A DNA stretch of 64,000 nt from Rhodanobacter sp. AS-Z3 (lineage in GTDB: Bacteria; Pseudomonadota; Gammaproteobacteria; Xanthomonadales; Rhodanobacteraceae), in the NCBI RefSeq assembly GCF_029224025.1, contig NZ_CP119392.1:3681001-3745000 (forward strand). Reading direction: 5' to 3'. Each line of letters opens with the position of its first letter. Positions within the stretch are counted from its first letter, which is position 1. Positions 18,303-28,786 of the stretch are shown piece by piece. The position numbers and the translations under genes were made by a program. Under the pieces are notes generated by a model that saw nothing but the letters and a program-made list of their open reading frames with translations, searched no databases and had not been told where the DNA came from.

Positions 18303-19295
18303 TCAGTCGGAGAATGCCAGCACGCACTCGTCCGCGCCGTAGCTGCGGCAGCACACCGGGAAAATCGACAGCCTGGCTGGCGCCGTGAGCGGAGCCAGCA
18401 AGCCATCGAGGAAGCCACTGAAGAAGCTGCAGCCCGAGTGACCACCTTCGCTGCACAGCGGGCTGGCCAGGATGTGCAGCTGCGTGCCTTGCAGGTCGAC
18501 CTCCACCAGTGCCCGCAATGCCGGCGCGGCGATGCGCTCAAGCGCATCGTGCAACGACAGCCTGCTATCCAGCGAGTACTCCCGTGCATACAGCCAACTG
18601 CCGGCACGCTGACCGGCCAGCGTCAGCGATGCGTCGCGTGCGCCTTCAGCCACCGTGCCCTGCAGCGCCAGCAGTTTCGGCATGATCTTCGGATAGTCAT
18701 GTTCCAGCGACTGCAGCATTTGACCGACTGCCGCCTCATCGGGGCCGAGCGCCACCACGTCGACGAACGGAGCAACGTCCTCCAGTGCAGCGGGCGCCGC
18801 TGCGGGTGCTCGCGACGTGGGCAGGATGAATTCGAAGTCCGGTTCCGGCGGGGCCGCCGGCACCGTCTGCAGTGCCTCGCGCGGTAGCGGTTTTGCCCTG
18901 ACCGGTGCGGTGACGAAAGGTTCGAGCACGACGGAAGTTGCCGGTGCTGCAACCGGTGCCGGCTTGCTCGGGGCAGGTTCCGGTGGCGGCAGCGGGGCGG
19001 GTGGTGGCAAGTAGGTTGCCCGCTTTACCGTCGCCCCGAAATGCGGCTTCACCTCGCCTTCGACAAACGGCGAGATGTGGAAGCTGACGAGCCGATCGTA
19101 GTTCTCCAGCAAGGCCTCCAGCGCACGCTGCTTGCGCGCGGGCCCGCGCACCACCATGGTCAGCAGCATGCCGTGCGGGTCTTGCAGCAGACGCTGGCTG
19201 CGCAATGTAAAGCCACTGGCAAGAACGAAACGACCCACTTCAATGAGCAGGCCCTCCCGACTTTGCGAGAGGCCCTGAATTTCCAGCTCGATCAT
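18303..19295 (-). CDS. ACT-like N-terminal domain joined to a V4R-like C-terminal domain
   Basis: The 330-residue protein starts with MIELEIQGLSQSREGLLIEV, an ACT-type ligand-binding fold of about 85 residues. A long Pro/Ala-rich linker (about 95-185) follows, then a C-terminal domain with the V4R (4-vinyl reductase-type) cysteine pattern: HILASPLCSEGGHSGCSFF, FLDGLLAPL and FPVCCRSYGADECVLAF. V4R domains are thought to bind small hydrophobic ligands or metal. The combination suggests a cytoplasmic sensor, but no output domain is seen. An AGGGGG-type ribosome-binding site precedes ATG 19295. Family calls are by motif and moderately sure. Confidence 0.6.
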   Translation of the reverse strand: MIELEIQGLSQSREGLLIEVGRFVLASGFTLRSQRLLQDPHGMLLTMVVRGPARKQRALEALLENYDRLVSFHISPFVEGEVKPHFGATVKRATYLPPPAPLPPPEPAPSKPAPVAAPATSVVLEPFVTAPVRAKPLPREALQTVPAAPPEPDFEFILPTSRAPAAAPAALEDVAPFVDVVALGPDEAAVGQMLQSLEHDYPKIMPKLLALQGTVAEGARDASLTLAGQRAGSWLYAREYSLDSRLSLHDALERIAAPALRALVEVDLQGTQLHILASPLCSEGGHSGCSFFSGFLDGLLAPLTAPARLSIFPVCCRSYGADECVLAFSD

Positions 19296-19517
19296 CAAGC
19301 CCCCTGTAGGCGATGCCGATGGAACATGGTGTAAAACGATGCCGCAGATGAAACCTTGCTGCAACCCGGAATAGCAAAAAATCGCCCGGCAATTTTATCG
19401 TTAAACCGTCAGCCAGCGTGTGAACAGAAGCGGGCCACTGCACTGCACACGCTCATCCGCGCGTATCCTCACACGCGCCGACGCCTGTCGGCCTTTCTTC
19501 CCCACTGCAGGATCACC

Positions 19518-19991
19518 ATGGCTGCGCCCACACCGTTTCCCCACGCAAGCTTCCTGCACCAACTGGAACTGTTCCTGGCAGATGGCATCCAGCCGACGTC
19601 GTGGTCATCCGCCCTGAGCGGCATGCTGCTGACTCAGTCGCAACCGTCGTCGGCGGCGCGCCAACTGCTGCCGTTGCTGCTTGCACGCAAGGCGGTACTG
19701 CAGGCGGCGTTCCACACCGCGCGCGTCGCCGATGAACTGCGTCGCTATCAGAAGTTCGTCAAACCCGACCGGCCGTCACCCCATATCGTGCAGTTACGCC
19801 AGCAGCAGGCGGCGGCGCGGCAGGCCTCCAGTCAATCGCGACAAGCGCTGATCAAGGCGGCAGCGGCTTTCGTGCGCGAGGCGGGGATCGAAACGCCAGC
19901 ACGCCTCGGGCTGGATGCCTTCATCAACCGATGGATGGAGTTGCAGCTACCGAAAGACCTTGCTGCGTCCAGCGGAAGCGTCGACGGATAA
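19518..19991 (+). CDS. Hypothetical helical protein
   Basis: The 157-residue protein is nearly all alpha-helical by composition (rich in Ala, Gln, Leu, Arg; for example the QLRQQQAAARQASSQSRQ stretch) and may form a coiled coil. No family recognised. The ATG at 19518 has AGGA five bases upstream. It is divergent from the ACT/V4R gene across 222 bp and converges with pepN, separated from it by a strong hairpin. Confidence 0.6.
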   Translation: MAAPTPFPHASFLHQLELFLADGIQPTSWSSALSGMLLTQSQPSSAARQLLPLLLARKAVLQAAFHTARVADELRRYQKFVKPDRPSPHIVQLRQQQAAARQASSQSRQALIKAAAAFVREAGIETPARLGLDAFINRWMELQLPKDLAASSGSVDG

Positions 19992-19996
19992 AATTT

Positions 19997-20024
19997 GCCG
20001 CCGGCACGATAACGTGCCGGCGGC
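19997..20024. terminator. Hairpin terminator for pepN (bidirectional position)
   Basis: A perfect 12-bp stem (GCCGCCGGCACG / CGTGCCGGCGGC, loop ATAA) sits between convergent genes. On the minus strand it is followed by AAATTTTA, so it best serves the aminopeptidase transcript. Confidence 0.8.
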
Positions 20025-20041
20025 ATTCGGCGTAGCGACAA

Positions 20042-22744
20042 TCAGCGCAGGATGCTTGCCGAATCCTGCTTCGCCTGCAACGCGCTGCACAGACGAATGC
20101 TTTCGCTGGTCTGAGCCAGGCCGCGGGCAATGCCGGCGGCATCGTCGGCGCGGTCCTTGAAAAACGCCTGCAGGCGATCGCCTTCGGCCGGACTGCAACC
20201 GCCCGCTCCGGCCAGTCCCGGCAAGCGACCACCGGCGAAGCTGCCAGTGCGACCCAGGATCTGCGCGTAGTGCGCGGTGAACCAGGTCCACATCGCATCA
20301 CGCTCGGCGACGGTATCGCGACCGCCCATTAACAGCATGCCCATTTCGCCCACCTTGACTGGCTTGGTCAGGGCAAAGTCGCGCACCTGTTCGGTCAGCG
20401 CGGGATCGTCCACGTTGGACAAACCGCCCAGAATGCCGTTGCGCAGCGACGGATCGCTGGTCTTGGGCAGTTCGGCGATCAGTGCATCGACCGCACTCTT
20501 GCCGTGTTCCTGCACCGCCACACCAAGCGCTTCGCCGAGCAGGTCTGGATCGGCAGCGCCCAGGTCCAAACTTCCATCAGACTTCGGTTTCAGCGCCGCC
20601 TCACCCTGCTTGAGCAGCGCTGCGCGGACTTCAGGCACCTTGTAGTCGAAGGCCAAGGCACTGGCGAGGGTGCTGCGCATCAAGGCTGCATCCTCGGTTT
20701 CGCCGGCCTTGCGCTGGTAGCCAAGCTGTTCGAGTTGCGGCAGGTAAGCCGCCTTGACCCAGTCAGCCACGCGCGCACGCTGCGCGTCCGTGCTGGCCAC
20801 ATAGCGATAGATCCAGTCCAGCTGACCCAGCGGCGCCGTAGCTACTTCGCGAATCTTCGAGGAGGTCAGCGGGCGCAGCGCCATCATCACGTCACCGGCA
20901 TCGAGGTCGCCATGACGGAAGCTGGCACCCACCGCATCGGCGTAGGCCAATTGCTCGGCGTCGCTGAGCTTGCCGATCTGCTTGACCAGGCTGGCCAGCG
21001 CACTCTTGTCGAGACTGAAGCGGTAGTAGCCACTGGCGTTCGCATTCGGCATCACCCAGGTCGGCGTGCTGGCGTCGGCCAGGGTCATCGATCCACTCGC
21101 CTTGTCGAGCATGTCGCAAGCGACCTTGCTGGACGGCGCTCCCGCTTTGCCGCTGGCGGTGGTGCCGTAGCGCACGCAGACCGGCACGCCCCAGATGCGC
21201 TGCGCGTCCCCGCTGCTGCCAACCGGCAGGTAGCGGCTCTGGCTGAGCTGCAGCACGGTCTTGCCGTCCTTCTGCTCCAGTTTGGTGGCCACGTAGGGCA
21301 CGCCCGACTGATTGAGGAAACTCTTGAACGCCTCTTTGAACGGGTCACCCTTGTCTGCAGCGGTGGCGATGGAATTGACCAGATCGATGGCCGTGGCATT
21401 GCCGAACTTGTGCTGCTGGATATACGCGCGCATGCCTTTCTGGAAGGTCTTCTCGCCCACATAGCTCTCGAACATGCCGAGTACGCTGGCACCCTTCTGA
21501 TAGGTGATGCCGTCGAACGCGGTCATGATGTCGCCGTTGCCGGTGATCGGCTGACGGATACTGCGTGCGCTGACCAGGCTGTCGTTGTTCATCGCGCCCT
21601 GCGCGCCACGCACGCGATCCAGATCGGCGCGGTATTCCGGGTGCACTTCCATGGTGACTTTCTGCTGCATCCAGGTCGCGAACGCTTCGTTCAACCAGAT
21701 GTCGTTCCACCATTCGGTGGTCACCGTGTCGCCGGTCCACTGATGCGCCAGTTCGTGCGCGTTGACGTTGAACGAACCCTGCACGTTGCGCGCCGGGGAA
21801 TCCTTGTCGATCAGCAGCAGCCAGTCACGGAACGTCACCAGCCCGGCGTTTTCCATCGCACCAGCGGAGAAGTCCGGCGCGGCCAGCAGGTCAAGCTTGT
21901 CGAACGGGTAGCCGAAGCCGTAGTAGTTCTCCAGCGCGTGAATGATGCTCGGCGTTTCGCCCAGCACGTGTTCCATGCGATGGCCTTCACCCTTGGCTGC
22001 GATGCCGCGCAATTTCAGCGGCGTGCTGCGGTACGCGTCGGGCGAGATGTCCGGGCCAGCAACGATGTCCCACGGACCGACCGCGAACGCCACCAGATAG
22101 GTCGGCAGCGGCAGCGTCTGCGCGAAGGTCACGGTCTTCCAGCCTTTGCCCGCTGGCGCCTGCTTTACCTGCTGCGTGTTGGCCACCACGTTTTCGCTGT
22201 TCGGCACGGTGATGCTGATGTCGAACGGGGTCTTGAAGCCGGGTTCGTCGAAGCTCGGGAACGCGAAGCGTGCGCTGATCGGCTCCATCTGCGTCATCGC
22301 GTACGGCTGGCCTTTCGCGGTGACCTTGTACAGGCCCTGCAACTGCGCGTTCAGCGGCGCGGTGTATTCAAGCCTCACGGTGAGGTCTTGTGGCTGCAGC
22401 GTGCTGCCAAAGTCCACCCGCACCACGCCAGCCTTGGGGTCCACGCTGACGTACTTGCCCACATGCAGCTTGCCGGCGGCGTCGGTGATGCTCACCTTCG
22501 ACACTTTCAGTTCCGCGCCGTCCAGCCACAAATGGTCGGACGCCTGGCTCAGCTTCACCCTGATCGTGGTGGTGCCGGAGAAATCCTGCTGTGCAGGGTC
22601 AACCTTGAATGCCAACTGGTACGACTGCGGCACGGCCCAGCCCGGCAATCGGCCCTGCGGTGCCTGTTCAGCCGTGGCGGCAAACGCCGCGCCACAACAG
22701 GTGGCGAGCGCAGTGAGCATGAGGGGGCGAATGAGTCGACGCAT
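20042..22744 (-). CDS. Exported M1-family zinc aminopeptidase
   Basis: The 900-residue enzyme removes N-terminal amino acids from peptides. It has a signal peptide (about 1-22, ending AAFA), so it probably acts in the periplasm or outside. The substrate-binding exopeptidase motif GAMEN is at 295-299, the zinc site HELAH at 330-334 with the third ligand Glu at 353 (LNEAFATW), and a C-terminal ERAP1-like helical domain fills the rest. This domain order matches the puromycin-sensitive/ERAP type rather than cytosolic E. coli PepN. A small-RNA-like transcript with its own terminator lies upstream on the same strand. Confidence 0.92.
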   Translation of the reverse strand: MRRLIRPLMLTALATCCGAAFAATAEQAPQGRLPGWAVPQSYQLAFKVDPAQQDFSGTTTIRVKLSQASDHLWLDGAELKVSKVSITDAAGKLHVGKYVSVDPKAGVVRVDFGSTLQPQDLTVRLEYTAPLNAQLQGLYKVTAKGQPYAMTQMEPISARFAFPSFDEPGFKTPFDISITVPNSENVVANTQQVKQAPAGKGWKTVTFAQTLPLPTYLVAFAVGPWDIVAGPDISPDAYRSTPLKLRGIAAKGEGHRMEHVLGETPSIIHALENYYGFGYPFDKLDLLAAPDFSAGAMENAGLVTFRDWLLLIDKDSPARNVQGSFNVNAHELAHQWTGDTVTTEWWNDIWLNEAFATWMQQKVTMEVHPEYRADLDRVRGAQGAMNNDSLVSARSIRQPITGNGDIMTAFDGITYQKGASVLGMFESYVGEKTFQKGMRAYIQQHKFGNATAIDLVNSIATAADKGDPFKEAFKSFLNQSGVPYVATKLEQKDGKTVLQLSQSRYLPVGSSGDAQRIWGVPVCVRYGTTASGKAGAPSSKVACDMLDKASGSMTLADASTPTWVMPNANASGYYRFSLDKSALASLVKQIGKLSDAEQLAYADAVGASFRHGDLDAGDVMMALRPLTSSKIREVATAPLGQLDWIYRYVASTDAQRARVADWVKAAYLPQLEQLGYQRKAGETEDAALMRSTLASALAFDYKVPEVRAALLKQGEAALKPKSDGSLDLGAADPDLLGEALGVAVQEHGKSAVDALIAELPKTSDPSLRNGILGGLSNVDDPALTEQVRDFALTKPVKVGEMGMLLMGGRDTVAERDAMWTWFTAHYAQILGRTGSFAGGRLPGLAGAGGCSPAEGDRLQAFFKDRADDAAGIARGLAQTSESIRLCSALQAKQDSASILR

Positions 22745-22863
22745 GGCGGGCTGCTCAGGTTGGGGGAATTCCCCAAGCTAGAGCGGGCATGACGTATGAC
22801 CCAGTGCCATAAGGCATGGCCGGGGCACGGGCGAACCCCTTGCCGCCACGTCGGCACCGACAT

Positions 22864-22968
22864 AAAAAAAACCGGCGATGAAGGTGACTTCATCGCCGGT
22901 CGGGGAAGCCCGCGCGCCTGCGGGGAGAGGGAGGGAACTCCGACGCGCGGGGTTGACGCAAGAAAAGT
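22864..22968 (-). ncRNA. Candidate OxyR-controlled small RNA (OxyS-like arrangement)
   Basis: A perfect 13-bp hairpin (22871-22900, loop 4 nt) followed on the minus strand by eight T forms a strong intrinsic terminator, yet no protein gene ends here. Upstream on the same strand is a promoter-like pair: TTGGAG (22999-23004) and TAAGCT (22975-22980), spaced 18. The predicted transcript is about 105 nt. It would hold a second 8-bp hairpin (22909-22916 with 22944-22951) whose 27-nt loop contains CCUCCCUCUCCCC, complementary to Shine-Dalgarno sequences. An OxyR-type site lies just beyond the -35. E. coli OxyS is 109 nt and also divergent from oxyR; there is no claim of sequence homology. A regulated leader of the aminopeptidase gene is the alternative. 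Confidence 0.55.
22871..22900 (-). terminator. Strong intrinsic terminator upstream of the aminopeptidase gene
   Basis: Arms ACCGGCGATGAAG and CTTCATCGCCGGT pair over 13 bp with a GTGA loop; the run of A at 22864-22871 gives a U-tract only on the minus strand. Confidence 0.9.
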
Positions 22969-23003
22969 GAGTAAAGCTTAGCCGCTACATTTGCATTGCT
23001 CCA

Positions 23004-23041
23004 ATTGATTGTTACCATCTCAAATCATAGTTTTTGTCTAT
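23004..23041. promoter_or_regulatory. Putative OxyR binding site and divergent promoters
   Basis: ATAG-N7-CTAT (23027-23041) matches the half of the OxyR consensus exactly, and a weaker ATTG-N7-CCAT (23004-23018) lies upstream at nearly the right spacing (8 instead of 7). The oxyR promoter TTGATT (23005-23010), 17 nt, TAGTTT (23028-23033) is overlapped by the site, fitting autorepression. On the other strand the site abuts the -35 of the candidate small RNA, fitting activation. Confidence 0.6.
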
Positions 23042-23061
23042 TGCCACATCGGAACACCGCC

Positions 23062-24015
23062 ATGAATCTGCGTGATCTTCAATACCTGGTCGCCTTGGCC
23101 GAACATCGCCACTTTGGTCACGCAGCGAACGCCTGTTTTGTCAGCCAGCCCACCCTGTCGACACAGATCAAAAAGCTGGAAGACGAACTCGGCGTGCCGC
23201 TGGTCGAGCGCACGCCACGCAAGGTGCTGCTGACCGAGGTCGGTCGCGACATTGCCGCCCGCGCGCGCAGTGTGCTCAACGAAATTGAGCAGATTCGCGG
23301 CGTGGCCCGGCGCACGCTCGATCCCGAATCCGGCACGGTGCGGCTGGGCATCTTCCCGACGCTTGGCCCATATCTACTGCCGCATGTGTTGCCGCTGGTG
23401 CGCAAGGCATTCCCGCGACTGGAGTTGCTGCTGGTCGAGGAAAAAAGCGAGACCGTGCTGCGCCTGTTGCACGAAGGCAAGCTGGACGCCGGCATCCTCG
23501 CGCTGCCGTTGCACGAAGACAGCCTGCATCATGAATTTCTGTTCGAAGAACCCTTTCTGCTGGCCGTGTCCGAAGCGCACCCGCTGGCGCACAAGCAGAG
23601 CCAGTTGAAGTTGTCTGATCTGTCCAACCAGAACCTGCTGTTGCTGGAAGACGGTCATTGCCTGCGCGATCAGGCGCTGGAGGTCTGCCACCTGGCCGGC
23701 GCGGGCGAACATTCGGGCTTTCGCGCCACCAGCCTGGAGACCTTGCGCCAGATGGTGGCGGCGAACGTCGGCATCACGCTGCTGCCAGTGACCGCCGTGA
23801 AGCCACCGGTAGCCGCGGTGGAGAACTTGCACCTGATCGAATTCAAGGGCACACCGCCAAGTCGGCGCATTGCGATGGTCTGGCGCAAGAGTTCGGCGAT
23901 GCATGCTTTCCTGAAACGTCTTGCCGAGGTACTTCGCGAACTGCCCCCCGACGTACTCGATGCGCATACTGCCGCTACGCCGATGGCATCAGCGAAGAAG
24001 TCAGCCAAGCGCTGA
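23062..24015 (+). CDS. oxyR: Peroxide-sensing LysR-type regulator OxyR
   Basis: The 317-residue protein has an N-terminal winged helix (MNLRDLQYLVALAEHRHFGH, then FVSQPTLSTQIKKLEDELG) and a LysR effector domain. The redox pair is present as C200 and C209 in LLLLEDGHCLRDQALEVCHLAGA-type sequence, equivalent to E. coli Cys199 and Cys208, which form the activating disulfide in response to hydrogen peroxide. The frame opens 22 codons upstream, but ATG 23062 fits the family. It is divergent from the candidate small RNA and the aminopeptidase. It likely controls its own promoter through the overlapping site. Confidence 0.95.
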   Translation: MNLRDLQYLVALAEHRHFGHAANACFVSQPTLSTQIKKLEDELGVPLVERTPRKVLLTEVGRDIAARARSVLNEIEQIRGVARRTLDPESGTVRLGIFPTLGPYLLPHVLPLVRKAFPRLELLLVEEKSETVLRLLHEGKLDAGILALPLHEDSLHHEFLFEEPFLLAVSEAHPLAHKQSQLKLSDLSNQNLLLLEDGHCLRDQALEVCHLAGAGEHSGFRATSLETLRQMVAANVGITLLPVTAVKPPVAAVENLHLIEFKGTPPSRRIAMVWRKSSAMHAFLKRLAEVLRELPPDVLDAHTAATPMASAKKSAKR

Positions 24016-24100
24016 CCATGCGCATGCTGGACAGCACCATGAGGCGCGCTGATCATCAACAACAGCCCCAGTTTCGCTGCCCCGGAGAGCCAACGTGACG

Positions 24101-24700
24101 ATGCGCAAACTGCTGATCGCTGCCGCGCTGTTGCTGACGCTGGTGTTGGTCTTTTCGCATCGGCAACACAGCGCCGTGCAGACCGGTCCAGGGGTGCTCG
24201 CCGCAGACGTTCCCGAACAGGTCAACCTGAGCCATGGCTCGCTGCTGCAACGGGGCGACGTCACCCTGACCACACGCGCCCATTTCGACATCACCGCGCG
24301 CGTGCTTTCGCGCAAGGACTATTCAAGTTCCAGCTATGGCGACGTGGTACCCGTTGACCTTGCGATGGGCTGGGGACGCATGTCCGACAGTGACGTGCTG
24401 GCAAGCATCGACATCAGCCAGTCCGGTCGTTTCTATTATTGGCACGTCAAGGATTTCCCGATACCGCGCCGCGAAATCGAAACCTCAAGCGCCAACATGC
24501 ACATGATTCCCGCCGATGACAATGTGAAGCGCCAACTGGAAGATGTGCGCCAGGGACAGGTCGTGCACATCGAGGGCTTCCTGGTCGACGCGACGCGTCC
24601 CGACGGCTGGCACTGGAACACATCGATGACCCGCGACGACACCGGTGGCGGCGCCTGCGAACTGATTTATGTGGAAGGTGTCACCATCGTGCCGAACTGA
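24101..24700 (+). CDS. Hypothetical membrane-anchored or exported protein
   Basis: The 199-residue protein starts with a positively charged and hydrophobic segment (MRKLLIAAALLLTLVLVF) that is a signal anchor or signal peptide; no lipobox Cys follows. The rest is a soluble beta-rich domain (ITARVLSRKDYSSSSYGDVV, WGRMSDSDV, FYYWHVKDFPIPR). Similar proteins of unknown function occur in Xanthomonadales. GTG 24095 is an alternative start two codons upstream. It follows oxyR by 85 bp and converges with apt. Confidence 0.7.
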   Translation: MRKLLIAAALLLTLVLVFSHRQHSAVQTGPGVLAADVPEQVNLSHGSLLQRGDVTLTTRAHFDITARVLSRKDYSSSSYGDVVPVDLAMGWGRMSDSDVLASIDISQSGRFYYWHVKDFPIPRREIETSSANMHMIPADDNVKRQLEDVRQGQVVHIEGFLVDATRPDGWHWNTSMTRDDTGGGACELIYVEGVTIVPN

Positions 24701-24704
24701 GCTG

Positions 24705-25223
24705 TCAGTAGCGCAACAGGCTTTGCAACGGCGTTTCGGAAGGCCAGCGATCACGCCCTCCCAGGCCGACCAATTCGATCACCACACTGGCTCCCAGCAA
24801 CTCGGCCTCCAGTTGCTTGACCAACGCCCGCGCCGCGCCGAGGGTGCCGCCGGTAGCCAGCACATCATCGACCAGCAGCACACGCTCGCCCGCACGGATG
24901 GCATCGCGCTGAATCTCCAGCCGATCCACACCGTATTCAAGTTGATAGTCCGCCGCGATCACCGGTGGCGGCAACTTGCCAGGCTTGCGCAACGGCACGA
25001 AGCCGGCATGAAGTTTCTGCGCCAGCGCGGCGCCAAAAATGAAACCGCGCGCCTCGATGCCACACACGGCCTGCACGCCTTGGCCCTGCCAGGGCTCTGC
25101 CAAGGCGTCGATGCAGCGGGCAAAGCCGGTTGCATCGGCCAGCAACGGAGTCACGTCGCGGAACACCACGCCGGCACGCGGAAAATCGGCGACAGCGCGG
25201 ATCAACGCAGCGAGTTCATGCAT
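24705..25223 (-). CDS. apt: Adenine phosphoribosyltransferase
   Basis: The enzyme salvages adenine with PRPP to give AMP in the cytosol. The 172-residue protein has the family N terminus (DFPRAGVVFRDVTPLL), GIEARGFIFGAALA, and the PRPP-binding signature RVLLVDDVLATGGT. The length is normal. The gene lies 35 bp downstream of the small DUF2007-type gene on the same strand, so they may share a transcript. Confidence 0.95.
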   Translation of the reverse strand: MHELAALIRAVADFPRAGVVFRDVTPLLADATGFARCIDALAEPWQGQGVQAVCGIEARGFIFGAALAQKLHAGFVPLRKPGKLPPPVIAADYQLEYGVDRLEIQRDAIRAGERVLLVDDVLATGGTLGAARALVKQLEAELLGASVVIELVGLGGRDRWPSETPLQSLLRY

Positions 25224-25258
25224 ACAGCGACCTCAGCAAGCCATACCGAACCGATGGA

Positions 25259-25528
25259 TCAGCATGGCACCGGCTCGCCAGGCAACTCGTCGTCCCGCAT
25301 CACCTGGCGCGCTTCGGCCAGCTGCGCCTCGAGCTCGGCCACGATGGCATGGGCGTCGACCAAGGCCGCCTCCGGCACCATCACCGCGATGTAGTCCATC
25401 GCCGGCAGTTGGCCGATCGCGCCGGTCAGGTACTCACCGGCAATGAACGCCGGGATGCCACCAGCCTCCAACGCATCCTTGACCAGATGGGCATCAAACA
25501 GGTTTTCAGCGCGATAAGCGGTATGCAT
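25259..25528 (-). CDS. DUF2007-type small protein (putative signal-transducing protein family)
   Basis: The 89-residue protein begins MHTAYRAENLFDAHLVKDALEAGGIPAFIAGEYL, which is read as the DUF2007 fold: a ferredoxin-like domain related to the PII/ACT type where one strand-helix unit precedes a short loop and a second strand (YIAVMVPEAALVDAHAIV). The function is unknown. The open frame continues 47 codons upstream, but the homology start is ATG 25528. It is divergent from glnS. Confidence 0.75.
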   Translation of the reverse strand: MHTAYRAENLFDAHLVKDALEAGGIPAFIAGEYLTGAIGQLPAMDYIAVMVPEAALVDAHAIVAELEAQLAEARQVMRDDELPGEPVPC

Positions 25529-25626
25529 GGCTTGCACGCTAACCCGCATGGCAGCGCGGGGCAAGTCGGCCCGGCCTGCTCCCGATGCCGGTGACAAGGT
25601 AAACTTGCGTGTTTCCACCCTTCTGC

Positions 25627-27402
<1,776 letters not shown>

Positions 27403-27413
27403 CGGAGGACACC

Positions 27414-27974
27414 ATGCTGCCCCTGCAAATTCATTTGACCCTGCCGCCGTGGATCGGTGACGTGGCCGATACCAACAAGCGTTACCAGAGCGACGAGGAA
27501 CGCGTCGGCCTGGCCGTCGAGTTGTCGAAGCAGAACGTGGAACGTGGTGGTGGCGGACCTTTCGGTGCGGCCGTGTTCAACAGCCACAGTGGGCGGCTGG
27601 TCGCCGTGGGCGTCAATCGCGTGGTGCCACAGAGCTGTTCGGTGGCGCATGCGGAAATGATGGTCATCATGATCGCGCAGCAACGGCTGAGCCGGCATCG
27701 CTTGAACGAGGACGGCGGCCATTACGTATTGGCGACCAGTTCGCAGCCCTGCTGCCAGTGCTATGGCGCCAGCGTGTGGGCGGGCATTGATGAATTGCTG
27801 ATCGGCGCCCGCGCAGAGGATGTCGAGGAATTGACCGATTTCGACGAAGGCCCGCTGCCGGCAGACTGGATCGGCGAACTCAACCGCCGCAACATCGTCG
27901 TGCGCCGTGACATCCTGCGCGACCAGGCCCGCGAAGTACTCGCCACCTACGGCGCCAGTGGCACATCGTATTGA
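27414..27974 (+). CDS. Cytidine/deoxycytidylate deaminase-fold nucleoside deaminase
   Basis: The 186-residue protein has the zinc deaminase signature: HAEMMVIMIAQ (ligand His, catalytic Glu) and SSQPCCQCYGASVWAG (PCxxC, two Cys ligands). The GGGGPFGAAVF segment fits the guanine deaminase/tRNA adenosine deaminase branch. Proteins of this size are often annotated guanine deaminase; the substrate is not certain. GGAGG eight bases before ATG 27414 is a strong start signal. It lies 11 bp after glnS and overlaps the next gene, forming an operon. Confidence 0.85.
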   Translation: MLPLQIHLTLPPWIGDVADTNKRYQSDEERVGLAVELSKQNVERGGGGPFGAAVFNSHSGRLVAVGVNRVVPQSCSVAHAEMMVIMIAQQRLSRHRLNEDGGHYVLATSSQPCCQCYGASVWAGIDELLIGARAEDVEELTDFDEGPLPADWIGELNRRNIVVRRDILRDQAREVLATYGASGTSY

Positions 27975-28687
27975 GTCGTTGGCGCGCCACGTTACCGCTG
28001 GCGCTGCTGGTGCTTGCCGGCATCGTGCTGTTTGCTTCCGGTTCCTTGGACCAGCTCACTCCGCACCAGCTGCTGGCTAACCAGGCCAGTCTGCACGCGC
28101 AGATCGGCGAGCATCCGTGGTTGAGTCGACTCGCGTTCATGGGCCTGCTGACACTCACCGTGGCTACCGGCATCCCCGGCACCTTCATGGTGATCATGGC
28201 GGGCGGCTTTGCCTTCGGCGTCTTCGATGCCACGCTGTACTCGTCGATCGGCCTGACCTTGGGATCGCTGATCCTGTTTCTCGCCAGTCGCTACGCATTC
28301 GGTCCCGGAAGCCGCCAACCGCCGGCCCTCGTGGCGCGACTTCACCACGGCTTCGAGAAACACCCGATCAGCTACACGCTCTTCCTGCGTTTCATTCCGG
28401 TAGTCCCGTTTGGGGCTGTCACCGTCGCACTCGCCTGGCTGCGCTGTCCGCTGTGGCTGTTTCTCGGCGCCAGCTGGTTGGGTGGCACCGTCTCGCTGAT
28501 CTTCGAAACCTCGATCGGCGCCGGCCTGGATGATGCCATGAGCCAGAGCGACAGCATCGGCCTGGGCCTGCTGATGCATCGCGAGATTCTGCTGCCACTG
28601 GGAGCGATTGCCCTGCTCGCCCTGCTGCCGTTGTTGATCGAGCGCATCACGCGGCGATGGCGGCAACGGCATGGCCATGACCACTAA
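27971..28687 (+). CDS. TVP38/TMEM64 (VTT/DedA-type) membrane protein
   Basis: The 238-residue protein has five or six hydrophobic segments and the VTT-domain signatures GIPGTFMVIMAGGFAFG and FLRFIPVVPFGAVTVALAW. Relatives move or scramble lipids, including undecaprenyl phosphate in the DedA branch. The start is TTG 27971, whose last two bases with the next A form the TGA stop of the deaminase gene, so translation is likely coupled. The C-terminal tail is basic and cytoplasmic in style (RRWRQRHGHDH). Confidence 0.85.
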   Translation: MSRWRATLPLALLVLAGIVLFASGSLDQLTPHQLLANQASLHAQIGEHPWLSRLAFMGLLTLTVATGIPGTFMVIMAGGFAFGVFDATLYSSIGLTLGSLILFLASRYAFGPGSRQPPALVARLHHGFEKHPISYTLFLRFIPVVPFGAVTVALAWLRCPLWLFLGASWLGGTVSLIFETSIGAGLDDAMSQSDSIGLGLLMHREILLPLGAIALLALLPLLIERITRRWRQRHGHDH

Positions 28688-28754
28688 AGCGCCGCCACAG
28701 CCTTGATCGCATGGCGACGACGCGTGGCCACCGGTGGGAGCATCAGCGCACGAC

Positions 28755-28778
28755 AAAAAAAAGCGCCCTTGCGGGCGC
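28755..28778 (-). terminator. Intrinsic terminator of tRNA-Lys
   Basis: A 6-bp GC stem (GCGCCC / GGGCGC, loop TTGC) is followed on the minus strand by eight T (plus-strand A run 28755-28762). It lies nine bases beyond the tRNA 3' end. Confidence 0.9.
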
Positions 28779-28786
28779 CTTGAAAC

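Noticed and set aside
20504..22792. 762-codon open frame on the plus strand
   Set aside because: Antisense to the M1 aminopeptidase, which has all its catalytic motifs; the plus frame has no domain and a His/Arg/Val-rich composition typical of shadows.
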